From positions 186,001 through 250,000 of the forward strand of contig NZ_LR882982.1 of NCBI RefSeq assembly GCF_904831005.1: DNA of 64,000 bases, given 5' to 3'. The notes under the pieces were generated by a model. That model saw nothing but the letters and a program-made list of their open reading frames with translations, was not told the DNA's origin and did no database searches. The position numbers and the translations under genes were made by a program. Below are positions 26,692 through 34,738 of the stretch, one piece after another. The stretch comes from Microbacterium hydrocarbonoxydans. Its GTDB lineage: Bacteria > Actinomycetota > Actinomycetes > Actinomycetales > Microbacteriaceae. The first letter of the stretch is position 1. Every line of letters starts with the position of its first letter.

Positions 26692-26713
26692 CCCCCGGCA
26701 CGCCCGTGTGCCG

Positions 26714-27073
26714 TCAGTCCTGATGAGGTCGGGGCATGTACCACTCAGTGAATTCAGTGGCCCGGCCCTCGGCATCCAGGCGCACGATCCAGAGGTTCAG
26801 GTAGTCCCGCTCGGCGGGATACTTCGTGCGCCCCTCTATCACCGCGAAGCCCGCATCCTCCTGCACGATCCACCAGTCGAACGTCCACGTGCCGGGCTCG
26901 TCGAGGTCTTCGAGCCAGCCGGCGACGATGTCGGCCCTCCCGATCCGCGGCTCCGAATCGGGGTTCGTCAGATACTTCGCGTCTTCGCTGAACAGCGCGG
27001 CGATCTGCTGGGGATCATTCGACATCCATGCGTCGACGTATGCGGCGGTCCACGTCTCTCCGGGTGTGGTCAT
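26714..27073 (-). CDS. SnoaL/NTF2-like protein
   Basis: A 119-residue single-domain protein with the NTF2-fold pattern TWTAAYVDAWMSNDPQQIAAL, YLTNPDSEPRIGRADIVAGW and LNLWIVRLDAEGRATEFTEW. Such cone-shaped domains serve as small enzymes or ligand carriers; no catalytic set can be assigned. The ATG at 27073 is chosen because GGAGAG is just upstream; two further in-frame ATG codons (27103, 27109) would overlap the promoter region of the next gene. Confidence 0.82.
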   Translation of the reverse strand: MTTPGETWTAAYVDAWMSNDPQQIAALFSEDAKYLTNPDSEPRIGRADIVAGWLEDLDEPGTWTFDWWIVQEDAGFAVIEGRTKYPAERDYLNLWIVRLDAEGRATEFTEWYMPRPHQD

Positions 27074-27171
27074 GCTCTCCGTTCTAGACCGGGCCTCCGA
27101 CATCGTCAAGGCGCTCGACTCTCATCGCGGATCCACAGCCACTTCCGATCACGGACGGATAACGTCGAGGC

Positions 27172-27870
27172 ATGACGTCCCTCCAGGTCACCGACGACGC
27201 GATCCAGCAGACTCGGGAGCTCCGTGACGAGTTCCAGCGCTTCCTGCGCGAGTACGAGTTCGGGATGCGTGAGGTCGAGACCAAGATCGGCATCCTGCGC
27301 GACGAGTTCACCCACCACCACGCGTACAACCCGATCGAGCACGTGAAGAGTCGGCTCAAGACGCCAGACAGCATCGTCGAGAAGATCGCCCGCAAGGGCA
27401 TCGCCGAGCCCGATTTCGAGCGCATCCGCTCCGAGATCACCGACATCGCGGGCGTGCGCGTGACCTGCAGCTTCGTCGCCGACGTGTATCGACTGTTCGA
27501 CCTGCTCACCGCGCAGGACGACGTGACCGTGCGCACGGTCAAGGACTACATCGCCACCCCGAAGGAGAACGGCTACAAGAGCCTGCACGCGATCATCGAG
27601 GTGCCGGTGTTCCTGTCGACGGGGGCGCTCGCAGTGCCGGTCGAGGTGCAGTTCCGCACCATCGCGATGGACTTCTGGGCCAGCCTCGAGCACAAGATCT
27701 ACTACAAGTTCTCGAACCAGGTCCCCTCGCATCTCGTCGAGAGCCTGACGGATGCCGCAGAGGCCGCCGCCGAACTCGACAGTCGCATGGAGCGCCTGCA
27801 TCGCGAGGCCCACGGCGTGCCGCAGCGGCAGCTGGCTCCGCCTCCGCCGCCTCACATCGTGCAGGTCTGA
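27172..27870 (+). CDS. Small alarmone synthetase (RelA/SpoT domain)
   Basis: A 232-residue (p)ppGpp synthetase lacking hydrolase, TGS and ACT domains. The synthetase core has VKSRLKTPDSIVEKI, ITDIAGVRVTCSFVADVYRL, YIATPKENGYKSLHAIIEVP and the catalytic VPVEVQFRTIAMDFWASLEHK with the metal/pyrophosphate Glu in EVQFRT. This is the YjbM/RelQ layout; a C-terminal Pro-rich tail (APPPPPHIVQV) is extra. It would make alarmone from GTP or GDP and ATP under stress. TAACGT ends 6 nt before the ATG: leaderless type. Confidence 0.94.
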   Translation: MTSLQVTDDAIQQTRELRDEFQRFLREYEFGMREVETKIGILRDEFTHHHAYNPIEHVKSRLKTPDSIVEKIARKGIAEPDFERIRSEITDIAGVRVTCSFVADVYRLFDLLTAQDDVTVRTVKDYIATPKENGYKSLHAIIEVPVFLSTGALAVPVEVQFRTIAMDFWASLEHKIYYKFSNQVPSHLVESLTDAAEAAAELDSRMERLHREAHGVPQRQLAPPPPPHIVQV

Positions 27871-27938
27871 CCCGCGCTCCGCCCTCGTCAGGAACCCCGC
27901 GGCTTGCGCGAGCATCCGCACCCTGGCACCATCAGCAG

Positions 27939-28214
27939 GTGGTCAGAACAGCAGAATCCCGGTCTCTCGACGCCGATCAGGCGGTCGATCTCGACGAACT
28001 CGCGGGCCTCGACCGCGGCCGGCAGCGCTGCGAATGCGACCACGGTGACGACGAGGCGTATGCGGCGTGCGGTCGCAAGGCCAAGTGGCGCGTATCGATC
28101 GACTGCGACTGCGGAGAGAACCACCCGCGTACGGTCGAGATCCTGTGCTCGCGGTGCCTGCGCACGCTGCGTCAGTCGCAGGGCGACGACACGATCACGG
28201 CCCGCCCCCTCTGA
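27939..28214 (+). CDS. Cysteine-rich small protein of unknown function
   Basis: A 91-residue protein from a GTG at 27939, with a strong G/C third-position bias that supports coding. After a charged N-terminus it has CECDHGDDEAYAACGRKAKW, then DCDCGENHPRTVEILCSRCL: eight Cys with a His, like a pair of small zinc-binding knuckles. I do not recognise a named family. It lies between the alarmone synthetase and the molybdenum oxidoreductase with no overlap, so its context gives no function. Confidence 0.75.
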   Translation: MVRTAESRSLDADQAVDLDELAGLDRGRQRCECDHGDDEAYAACGRKAKWRVSIDCDCGENHPRTVEILCSRCLRTLRQSQGDDTITARPL

Positions 28215-28298
28215 GCACGCTCCTCGCCGCTCCATCCGATAGCCGCACCGCTCCGAACAACCCACGACCACAGTGTCGCGGCGAACGAGGAGCACAGC

Positions 28299-29933
28299 AT
28301 GTCACAGCACGCAGAGCCACGCGGCAAGGGACGCCGATTCATCTTCTGGGCAGCTCTCGCGGGCGTGATCAGCGGTGCGGTCTTCCTGGCCGCGGCAGAG
28401 CTCTTCGCTCTGATCTTCGCGCGATCCGCGAGCCCGATCCTGGCGGTCGGCGGCTTCGTGATCGACATCGTGCCCCAGCCGTTCAAGGAGTTCGCGATCG
28501 CCACCTTCGGCGAGTACGACAAGATCGCGCTGCTCGCGGGCCTCGGCCTGGCGGTCGTGATCGCGTCCGCGATCGGCGGCATCCTGCAGCTGGTGCGACC
28601 GCCGCTCGGAGTCGCAGCGCTGGTCATCGCCGGTGCGCTCTCGACTGCAGCCATCGTGACGCGAGCCGGCGTGACGCCGCTCGCCTTCCTTCCACCCGTG
28701 CTCGGAACCGTCGCCGGCTCGATCATCATGGTGCTGCTCATCCGTCGCCTCAGGGCATGGCGGGCGTCGGTCGTGCCGGTCGGCGCTGATCGGCTCGGCG
28801 CTGCGGATGTCGACCAGGCGGCGGATGCCGACGCGGATGCGGATGCATCCGGGGCTCCGAAGCCGATCGGTCGCCGTCAGTTCTTCCTGCTCGCCGGCAT
28901 AGCAGGCGCATCGGCCGTGATCGTCGGCGTCGCCTCGCGTGCCGTGAGCATGACCGTCGCCTCGGTCGCCACGATCCGCGATGCGCTGAAACTCCCTGCC
29001 CCCGGGTCGACCGTGACGGTTCCGCAGGGCGCCGAGCTCGACATCCCCGGCCTCAGCAGACTGTTCACCCCGAACAAGGACTTCTACCGTGTCGACACCG
29101 CGCTGACGGTGCCGACGATCGATCCCGAGACCTGGCGGCTGGTCATCGACGGCATGGTCGACGAGCGCATCGAGCTCAGCTTCCAGGACATCCTCGACAT
29201 GGGGGTCGATGAGTACGCGATCACTCTGACGTGCGTGTCGAACGAGGTGGGCGGCGAGCTGGTGGGCAATGCCATGTGGCTCGGCGTTCCGCTGCGCGAC
29301 GTGTTGAAGAAGGCAGGCGTGAAGTCCGGCGCCGACATGGTGCTGTCCAAGAGCGTCGACGGCTACACGGCGAGCACTCCGCTCTCTGCCCTGACCGACG
29401 ACAACCTCGACGCGATCCTGGCCGTCGGCATGAACGGCGAGCCGCTGCCCCTCGAACACGGGTTCCCAGTGCGCATGGTGGTGCCGGGCTTGTACGGCTA
29501 CGTCTCGGCCACCAAGTGGCTCACCGAGCTCAAGGTCACCACCTTCGAGAAGGACGAGGCGTACTGGACGCCCCGCGGCTACAGCGCCGAGGCGCCGATC
29601 AAGTTCTCTTCGCGCATCGACACCCCCAAGCTCGGCTCCGCGGTCGAGGCCGGGAGGATTCCCATCGCCGGCGTCGCCTGGGCGCAGTCGGTGGGCATCG
29701 AGCGTGTCGAGGTGAAGATCGACGAGGGCGATTGGGCGCCGGCGACGCTCTCGGCTCCGATCAACGAAGACACCTGGGTGCAGTGGTTCCTCGAGTGGGA
29801 CGCGACCCCCGGCACGCACTACGTGGCCGTGCGCGCGATCAACAAGAACGGCGACCTGCAGATCGAGGAGCGAGCGGCCATCGCCCCGAACGGATCGTCG
29901 GGCTGGCAGCGCTCGCTCGTACGCGTCAACTGA
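28299..29933 (+). CDS. Membrane-anchored molybdopterin oxidoreductase (sulfite oxidase/YedY-like)
   Basis: 544 residues. Four or five N-terminal helices (FIFWAALAGVISGAVFLAAA; LLAGLGLAVVIASAIGG; GVAALVIAGALSTAAIV) come before an acidic linker, then a further helix (RRQFFLLAGIAGASAVIVGV) and an extracytoplasmic Moco domain. The molybdenum-ligating Cys is in ITLTCVSNEVGGELVGNAMW; the C-terminal part is the Mo-co dimerisation/immunoglobulin-like domain (IPIAGVAWAQSVGIERVEVK). GAGGAG lies upstream of the ATG. The substrate is unknown: relatives act on sulfite, sulfoxides or nitrate. It begins the molybdenum cofactor cluster, which suggests it is a main local client. Confidence 0.93.
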   Translation: MSQHAEPRGKGRRFIFWAALAGVISGAVFLAAAELFALIFARSASPILAVGGFVIDIVPQPFKEFAIATFGEYDKIALLAGLGLAVVIASAIGGILQLVRPPLGVAALVIAGALSTAAIVTRAGVTPLAFLPPVLGTVAGSIIMVLLIRRLRAWRASVVPVGADRLGAADVDQAADADADADASGAPKPIGRRQFFLLAGIAGASAVIVGVASRAVSMTVASVATIRDALKLPAPGSTVTVPQGAELDIPGLSRLFTPNKDFYRVDTALTVPTIDPETWRLVIDGMVDERIELSFQDILDMGVDEYAITLTCVSNEVGGELVGNAMWLGVPLRDVLKKAGVKSGADMVLSKSVDGYTASTPLSALTDDNLDAILAVGMNGEPLPLEHGFPVRMVVPGLYGYVSATKWLTELKVTTFEKDEAYWTPRGYSAEAPIKFSSRIDTPKLGSAVEAGRIPIAGVAWAQSVGIERVEVKIDEGDWAPATLSAPINEDTWVQWFLEWDATPGTHYVAVRAINKNGDLQIEERAAIAPNGSSGWQRSLVRVN

Positions 29934-29971
29934 CCCGTGCATCGCATCGGGGCGCGGCCTAGGGTGGAGCC

Positions 29972-30457
29972 ATGACGTCGCCGCCCGCCTGTGTGATCAC
30001 CGTGTCGGATCGATCGTTCGCGGGCGAGCGCGAGGATCGCAGCGGACCCGTCGCCGTGGGGATGCTGCGGGAGGCCGGGTGGCACTGCCCGGATGCCGAG
30101 GTGATCCGCGACGGCGTCGATTCGGTCGCTGATGCTCTGCGCCGGGCCGTCGCTCGTGGCGTGCGTCTGATCATCACGACGGGGGGAACCGGCGTGGCGC
30201 CCCGCGATCACACCCCGGAGGGGACCCGCAAGGTCATCACGCGCGAGGTGCCGGGGATCGCCGAGGAGCTGAGACGATCCGGTCAGGCCGACACCCCGCT
30301 GGCGATCCTGTCGCGCGGCATCGCCGGGGTCGTGGATCCCGCCGGCGCACTGGTCGTCAACCTTCCGGGCTCCACCAGAGCAGTGGCGTCGGGAGTGCCG
30401 GTGGTGCTCACCGTCGCGCGACATGTCGTGGACCAGACCGATGGAGGAGACCACTGA
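29972..30457 (+). CDS. mogA: MogA/MoaB-family molybdopterin adenylyltransferase
   Basis: A 161-residue MoCF-binding domain protein with ACVITVSDRSFAGEREDRSG, IITTGGTGVAPRDHTPEGT and VVNLPGSTRAV. It adenylylates molybdopterin before metal insertion by MoeA. It could be called MoaB; the two families are not separable by eye. The ATG lies 6 nt after TAGGGT, so a leaderless start is likely, and its stop overlaps the moaE start by one base. Confidence 0.88.
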   Translation: MTSPPACVITVSDRSFAGEREDRSGPVAVGMLREAGWHCPDAEVIRDGVDSVADALRRAVARGVRLIITTGGTGVAPRDHTPEGTRKVITREVPGIAEELRRSGQADTPLAILSRGIAGVVDPAGALVVNLPGSTRAVASGVPVVLTVARHVVDQTDGGDH

Positions 30458-30897
30458 TGAACGATGTGCGGATCGCGGAGATCTCTGAGAACGCCCTCGA
30501 CCTCGAGGCGCACCTCGCCGCAGTCGATGACCCTGCGCTCGGCGGAGTGACGACCTTTCTCGGACGAGTGCGCGACAACGACCCCGACGCGCAGACGCCG
30601 GTCGTGGGTCTCGAGTACAGCGCTCACCCCGACGCCGAGGCTGCACTGCGGCGCATCGCCGAGAACGCGGCGGCGGATGCGGTCGGCGACCACCGCGTGG
30701 TCGTGGCGGTGAGTCACCGAATCGGTCACCTCGACGTCGGCGACGCAGCAGTGGTGATCGCGGTGGCGGCGGAACACCGTGCCGAGGCGTTCGCCGTGTG
30801 CCGCGCCGTGATCGAGGACATCAAGAGCGAGCTGCCTGTGTGGAAGCGCCAACTCGAGTCCGACGGCACGACCGCGTGGAAGGGCATCGGGGGCTGA
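30457..30897 (+). CDS. moaE: MoaE, molybdopterin synthase catalytic subunit
   Basis: 146 residues with the MoaE motifs GGVTTFLGRVRDNDP, LEYSAHPDAEAALRRI, VVAVSHRIGHLDVGDAAVVI, HRAEAFAVCRAVIEDIKSEL and the catalytic Lys in PVWKRQ. It takes sulfur from MoaD thiocarboxylate to build the dithiolene. It is coupled to mogA (TGATG) and faces moaD across a repeat-filled gap, so the two halves of the synthase are encoded on opposite strands. Confidence 0.95.
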   Translation: MNDVRIAEISENALDLEAHLAAVDDPALGGVTTFLGRVRDNDPDAQTPVVGLEYSAHPDAEAALRRIAENAAADAVGDHRVVVAVSHRIGHLDVGDAAVVIAVAAEHRAEAFAVCRAVIEDIKSELPVWKRQLESDGTTAWKGIGG

Positions 30898-30917
30898 GTC
30901 GGGGGTGTTTTGTGGCC

Positions 30918-31037
30918 GGGTCTTCTGCGGAGATCCGGCAAACCGCGCGAGGGTCTTCTGCTGAGATCCGGCAAACCGCGCGAGGTGCGGATGCTTCAAG
31001 GCCGGCGGTCCGGGTTCGGCGCGGTTGACCGGATCTG
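30918..31037. repeat. Family B repeat between convergent moaE and moaD
   Basis: Two 33-bp direct copies starting GGGTCTTCTGC (30918-30950, 30951-30983), each holding GATCCGGCAAACCGCGCGA, face an inverted half GCGCGGTTGACCGGATCT (31018-31035). The core matches the perfect inverted repeat at 10455. The 192-bp gap holds no gene. Confidence 0.87.
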
Positions 31038-31089
31038 GGGCGGTGCCGAGGGGGCTGCGCCGAGCCGAGGGCGGCCGGGGCGGGGTCCG

Positions 31090-31323
31090 TCAACCGCCTG
31101 CGAAGGGCGGCAGCACGTCGATGAGCCGGGCCTCGGCGAGCGAGGGGTCGTCGTCACGGCGCACTCCGTCGACCATCACCGCGCATCGAGGCAGGATGTC
31201 GGCGAGTGCCGGATGCTCGGCCACGACCGCCGCGCGGAACTCGGCGAGCGTGCTCTCGCCGCGCTCTTCGGCATCCCGTCCCGCGGCCTCGGCAGCTGCG
31301 GCGAAGTAGCGCACGCGGGTCAT
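31090..31323 (-). CDS. moaD: MoaD, molybdopterin synthase sulfur-carrier subunit
   Basis: A 77-residue ubiquitin-like protein starting MTRVRYFAAAAEAAGRD and ending VLPPFAGG; the terminal Gly-Gly is activated by the MoeB protein encoded three genes upstream in the same operon. It overlaps moaC by 4 nt. Order of the minus-strand operon: moeB-moeA-moaC-moaD. Confidence 0.94.
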   Translation of the reverse strand: MTRVRYFAAAAEAAGRDAEERGESTLAEFRAAVVAEHPALADILPRCAVMVDGVRRDDDPSLAEARLIDVLPPFAGG

Positions 31324-31799
31324 CGCGTCTCTCCGTCGCGCACCCAGTCTCCCGAACGTCCGCCGGATTTGGCGACGATGCGCACGTCTTCGATCACGAC
31401 CGAGCGGTCGATCCCCTTGATCATGTCGACGATCGCGAGCGCGCTCACCGATACGGCCGTGAGCGCCTCCATCTCGACGCCGGTGCGGTCGGCGGTGCCG
31501 ACGGTCGCTTCGACGTGCACGCCGTCGTCGACGATGTCGAGTTCGACATTCGCCCGGTGCACGCCGATCACGTGCGCGAGCGGCAGCAGGGTGGGCGTCG
31601 ACTTGGCGGCCTGGATGCCGGCGATGCGGGCGACCGCCAGCACGTCGCCCTTCGGGGCCGTGCCGTCACGCAGCGCGGCGATCACGTCGGCGCTGCAGCG
31701 CACGAAGCCGCGAGCCGTGGCGGTGCGGACGGTCGGCTGCTTGCCGGTCACGTCGACCATGCGGGCATGGCCGGCCGAATCGAGATGCGTGAAGCTCAT
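31320..31799 (-). CDS. moaC: MoaC, cyclic pyranopterin monophosphate synthase
   Basis: 159 residues with the full MoaC pattern: FTHLDSAGHARMVDVTGK, PKGDVLAVARIAGIQAAKST, LLPLAHVIGVHRANVELDI, GVEMEALTAVSVSALAIVDM and the catalytic Lys region MIKGIDRS. With MoaA (38553-39638) it turns GTP into cPMP. Overlaps moeA and moaD by 4 nt each. Confidence 0.96.
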   Translation of the reverse strand: MSFTHLDSAGHARMVDVTGKQPTVRTATARGFVRCSADVIAALRDGTAPKGDVLAVARIAGIQAAKSTPTLLPLAHVIGVHRANVELDIVDDGVHVEATVGTADRTGVEMEALTAVSVSALAIVDMIKGIDRSVVIEDVRIVAKSGGRSGDWVRDGETR

Positions 31800-33043
31800 T
31801 CGACCAGCATGACATCGATCGCATCGCCCACGGCGACGCTCTCGACCTCGGCGGGCACGATCGCGAAGGCGCGGGCGCGGGCGAGACCGCCGGCGAGGTG
31901 CGAACCCGAACCGCCGCCGGTCGCGGGCCGCACGGTGCGTGCGGCGAGGTCGACGACCGCGGGAAGGTACTGGCGGCGGCCGGGCGGGGTGGGCCAGGCG
32001 GCATCCGCGGTGAAGGATGCGCGTGCACGATGGATCTCGGTCCGCCCCTGCATCGCCAGCAGCGCGGGGCGCACGAACACCTCGAACGAGACGGCGACGC
32101 TCACGGGGTTGCCGGGGAGGCCGAACACCAGAGTGCCCGAGTCCAGAACGCCGAACGCCTGAGGCTTGCCGGGCTGCATCGCGACGCTCGCGAACTCGAC
32201 CTCTCCGCGCCCGTCGAATGCGCCGCGCACCGGCTCGTACGCACCCGCGCTCACACCGCCGGTGAAGACGATCATGTCGGCTCCGCGCTCCACGGCGGTC
32301 GTGGTGACGGCGCGCACCGCATCCGCATCGTCGGCGACGCGCGCCACGAGCACGACCTCCGCATCGGCATCCGCCACCAGCAGCTCGAGCAGCGGGCCGT
32401 TCGAATCGGGGATGCGCCCGCGCGTGACCGGTTCTCCCGGAGCCAGCAGTTCGCTGCCCGTCGACACCACGGCCACACGTGGCGCGCGCGTCACGGACAC
32501 CGCGTCGATGCCTGCAGCGACGGCGGCCGAGAGTTGGAAGGCGCCGAGGCGCTCGCCGGCGAGCACGACCGCATCCCCCGCGCGCAGGTCAGTGCCGCGG
32601 CGACGGATGAACGCTCCCGATGCCGCGGGCGCGCGCAGCACCCGCACCTCGCCGAGCGAATCGGCGAGTCCGCCCGCCGTGTCCTCGAACGGCACGATCG
32701 CCTCGGCCGCGCTCGGCGCCGGAGACCCCGTCATGATGCGGGCTGCCTCGCCGGCGTTCAGAGGCGGGTCCTCCGATGTTCCCGCCGGCAGATCCGCGAC
32801 GACACGAAGTGCGACGGGATTCTCGGCGGATGCCGACGCGACATCCGCCGCGAGCACGGCGAAACCGTCCATGGCGGAGTTGTCGAAGAGGGGGATGTCA
32901 TGGGCCGCCGTCGCGGGGTGCGCCAGGGTGCGCTGGGCGGCGTCGCGGATCGCGCGCGTCTCGACCGGGAGTCGGCTGACGGCGTCGAGTACGCGGGCGA
33001 GCTGATCGTCGACCGACCGAGGCCCGCCGTCTGCGGCGCTCAT
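31796..33043 (-). CDS. moeA: MoeA, molybdopterin molybdenumtransferase
   Basis: 415 residues. The MoeA N-terminal domain has AHDIPLFDNSAMDGFAVLAAD and IMTGSPAPSAAEAIVPFED; the MoCF domain has RVAVVSTGSELLAPGEPVTRGRI (key part STGSELLAPG), IPDSNGPLL and FTGGVSAGAYEPV; domain IV ends in VFGLPGNPVSVAVSFEVFV. It inserts molybdate into adenylylated molybdopterin. The start at 33043 overlaps moeB by 4 nt; an upstream in-frame start would run through moeB. Confidence 0.96.
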   Translation of the reverse strand: MSAADGGPRSVDDQLARVLDAVSRLPVETRAIRDAAQRTLAHPATAAHDIPLFDNSAMDGFAVLAADVASASAENPVALRVVADLPAGTSEDPPLNAGEAARIMTGSPAPSAAEAIVPFEDTAGGLADSLGEVRVLRAPAASGAFIRRRGTDLRAGDAVVLAGERLGAFQLSAAVAAGIDAVSVTRAPRVAVVSTGSELLAPGEPVTRGRIPDSNGPLLELLVADADAEVVLVARVADDADAVRAVTTTAVERGADMIVFTGGVSAGAYEPVRGAFDGRGEVEFASVAMQPGKPQAFGVLDSGTLVFGLPGNPVSVAVSFEVFVRPALLAMQGRTEIHRARASFTADAAWPTPPGRRQYLPAVVDLAARTVRPATGGGSGSHLAGGLARARAFAIVPAEVESVAVGDAIDVMLVE

Positions 33044-33810
33044 GCCGCCACCGCCGAGCGGATCGCTATCTCGTGCTGTCGTGCGGACAGCCCGTCGATC
33101 AGGGCGAGTCTGCCGAGCAGCGGTTCTCCGGCGCCGGTGATGAGCTTCACGACCTCGCCGGCCAGCATCCCGCCGATCTGCACGCACAGCGCGCCGAGCA
33201 CGCCGACCTGTGCGCAGCTCGGCGGCTCGCCTTCGGTGCCGAGGGGGAACAGATCGGTCAGCACGACCGGTGGATGTCCCTCGGGCGGATCCGACCAGAA
33301 CACGGTCGCCTGCCCGTGCCACTCCTGCACGGCACCCCAGACCAGGGGGATGCCGAGGGCCTCGGTCGCCGCCGCGACGTCGCGTCGGGTGGCGAACGAG
33401 TCGCTCGTGTCGACCACGAGGTCGGCGCCGGCGAAGAGGCGCTCGGCGTTGTCGGAGTCGAGACGCTCTGCTGCGGGTACGACGACGGCATCGGGCGCCA
33501 GTGCGGTGATCGCTCGCTCTGCAGAGACGGTCTTGGGGCGGCCGATGTCTTCGACGCGGTGGGCGAGTTGACGCTGCAGATTGGTGAGCTCCACCACGTC
33601 GTCGTCGATCACGGTGATGGCGCCGACGCCCGCAGCCGCGAGCGCGAGAAGCACGGGCGAGCCGAGTCCGCCGGCGCCGACCACCGCCACGCGGGCGGCG
33701 GCGAGTCGACGCTGGCCCTCTTCGCCGATGCCCGCGAGCACGGCGTGCCTGGCGGTGCGCACGAGCTCGGCGGGGTCGAGCGAGGGGGCGGGATCCACGA
33801 GCGGCTGCAT
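33040..33810 (-). CDS. moeB: MoeB/ThiF-family MoaD-adenylating enzyme
   Basis: 256 residues with the Rossmann motif VAVVGAGGLGSPVLLALAAA, the ATP-binding R/D set (TVIDDDVVELTNLQRQLAH), DTSDSFATRRDVAAATEALG and PPSCAQVGVLGALCVQIGG, where the Cys is at the family's conserved position. The two CXXC zinc pairs seen in Escherichia MoeB are absent, and there is no rhodanese domain. It adenylates the MoaD C-terminus; with no ThiS partner here MoaD is the likely substrate. TAGCCT ends 6 nt before the ATG: leaderless head of the moeB-moeA-moaC-moaD operon. Confidence 0.92.
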   Translation of the reverse strand: MQPLVDPAPSLDPAELVRTARHAVLAGIGEEGQRRLAAARVAVVGAGGLGSPVLLALAAAGVGAITVIDDDVVELTNLQRQLAHRVEDIGRPKTVSAERAITALAPDAVVVPAAERLDSDNAERLFAGADLVVDTSDSFATRRDVAAATEALGIPLVWGAVQEWHGQATVFWSDPPEGHPPVVLTDLFPLGTEGEPPSCAQVGVLGALCVQIGGMLAGEVVKLITGAGEPLLGRLALIDGLSARQHEIAIRSAVAA

Positions 33811-33856
33811 GGCACCAGGCTATGCCCCCGTCTGGTGGCGCGGTCGGGGTTCCGTT

Positions 33857-34648
33857 TCAGATGATCGTCGTCAGCGTCCCGCCGTCCGCGCGCAGGGCCG
33901 CACCGTTGGTCGCGGACGACCGCGGGCTCGCGAGATAGAGCGCCAGGTTCGCGAGCTCGGCCGGTTCGATGAACCGCTCCAGCAGCGAGGTCGTATTGCT
34001 CGCAGCGATCGCCCGCTTGAGGTCGGCAGCCGGGACGTTCTGCATCGTGGCGATCTGCTCGACGGCTCGAGCGACGCCCTCGGAGTACGTCGGTCCGCCC
34101 AGGATGCTGTTCACCGTGACGCGGGTGCCGCGGGTCGCCTTCGCGAGCCCGTTGGCCAGAGCCAGGGCGGCGGCCTTCGTCGCGCCGTAGTGCGTCATGT
34201 CCGCAGGCACGTTCACACCCGACTCGCTCGAGATGAAGATGATGCGGCCCCAGCCTCGCGACAGCATCCCGTCGAGCACGCTGCGCGAGAGCCGCACGCC
34301 GCTCATGACATTCACGTCGAAGTACCGCTGCCACTCGGTATCGGGGATCTCGCCGAACGGCTGCACGTCGAAGACGCCCACGTTGTTCACCAGGATGTCG
34401 ACCTCGCCGAGTTCGTCGACGAGGCGCTGCGTCTCGCCCGCATCCGCGAAGTCGGCCGCGATCCCGCCGACGTCGGCGTTCGGTGCGAGCGTCTTCAACT
34501 CGTCCACCGCGGCACGCACTCGCTCGTCGTCGCGCCCGTTGACCACCACGGCGGCGCCGGCGCGCGCGAGTCCTGCCGCGATCGCGTATCCGATGCCCTG
34601 CGTCGATCCGCTGACGAACGCGCGCTTTCCGCCGAGTTCGATCTCCAT
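33857..34648 (-). CDS. Short-chain dehydrogenase/reductase
   Basis: A 263-residue classical SDR: NAD(P)-binding GSTQGIGYAIAAGL, structural NNVG (VDILVNNVG), catalytic Ser in FISSESGVN, and Tyr/Lys in THYGATKAAALAL (YxxxK). AAGGAG lies 6 nt before the ATG. It is divergent from a MarR-type regulator with two 20-bp palindromes between them, so it is probably inducible by the regulator's ligand. The substrate is unknown. It is unrelated to the molybdenum genes on both sides and looks inserted among them. Confidence 0.93.
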   Translation of the reverse strand: MEIELGGKRAFVSGSTQGIGYAIAAGLARAGAAVVVNGRDDERVRAAVDELKTLAPNADVGGIAADFADAGETQRLVDELGEVDILVNNVGVFDVQPFGEIPDTEWQRYFDVNVMSGVRLSRSVLDGMLSRGWGRIIFISSESGVNVPADMTHYGATKAAALALANGLAKATRGTRVTVNSILGGPTYSEGVARAVEQIATMQNVPAADLKRAIAASNTTSLLERFIEPAELANLALYLASPRSSATNGAALRADGGTLTTII

Positions 34649-34666
34649 CGCTGCTCCTTCGTCGAT

Positions 34667-34686
34667 TGACTTTACTGAGCAAGTGA
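34667..34686. promoter_or_regulatory. MarR-type operator, SDR-proximal
   Basis: TGACTTTACTGAGCAAGTGA, an imperfect palindrome with TGACTT/AAGTGA arms. Its centre is 23 bp from the second site, about two helical turns, so both can be bound on one face. It lies 18 bp upstream of the SDR start. Confidence 0.75.
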
Positions 34687-34689
34687 AAA

Positions 34690-34709
34690 TGACTTTCTCA
34701 GTCAAGTCA
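34690..34709. promoter_or_regulatory. MarR-type operator, regulator-proximal
   Basis: TGACTTTCTCAGTCAAGTCA has exactly complementary TGACTT and AAGTCA arms around an 8-bp centre and matches the first site in arm sequence and length. It ends 17 bp before TACGAT, the likely -10 of the marR gene. Confidence 0.78.
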
Positions 34710-34738
34710 AATCCATGCCGCTCGGATACGATGGGCGG

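Noticed and set aside
26601..26713. Cyclic di-AMP (ydaO) riboswitch before the KimA-like gene
   Set aside because: Only about 100 bp separate it from the next gene, the promoter appears leaderless, and no riboswitch-like fold is apparent.
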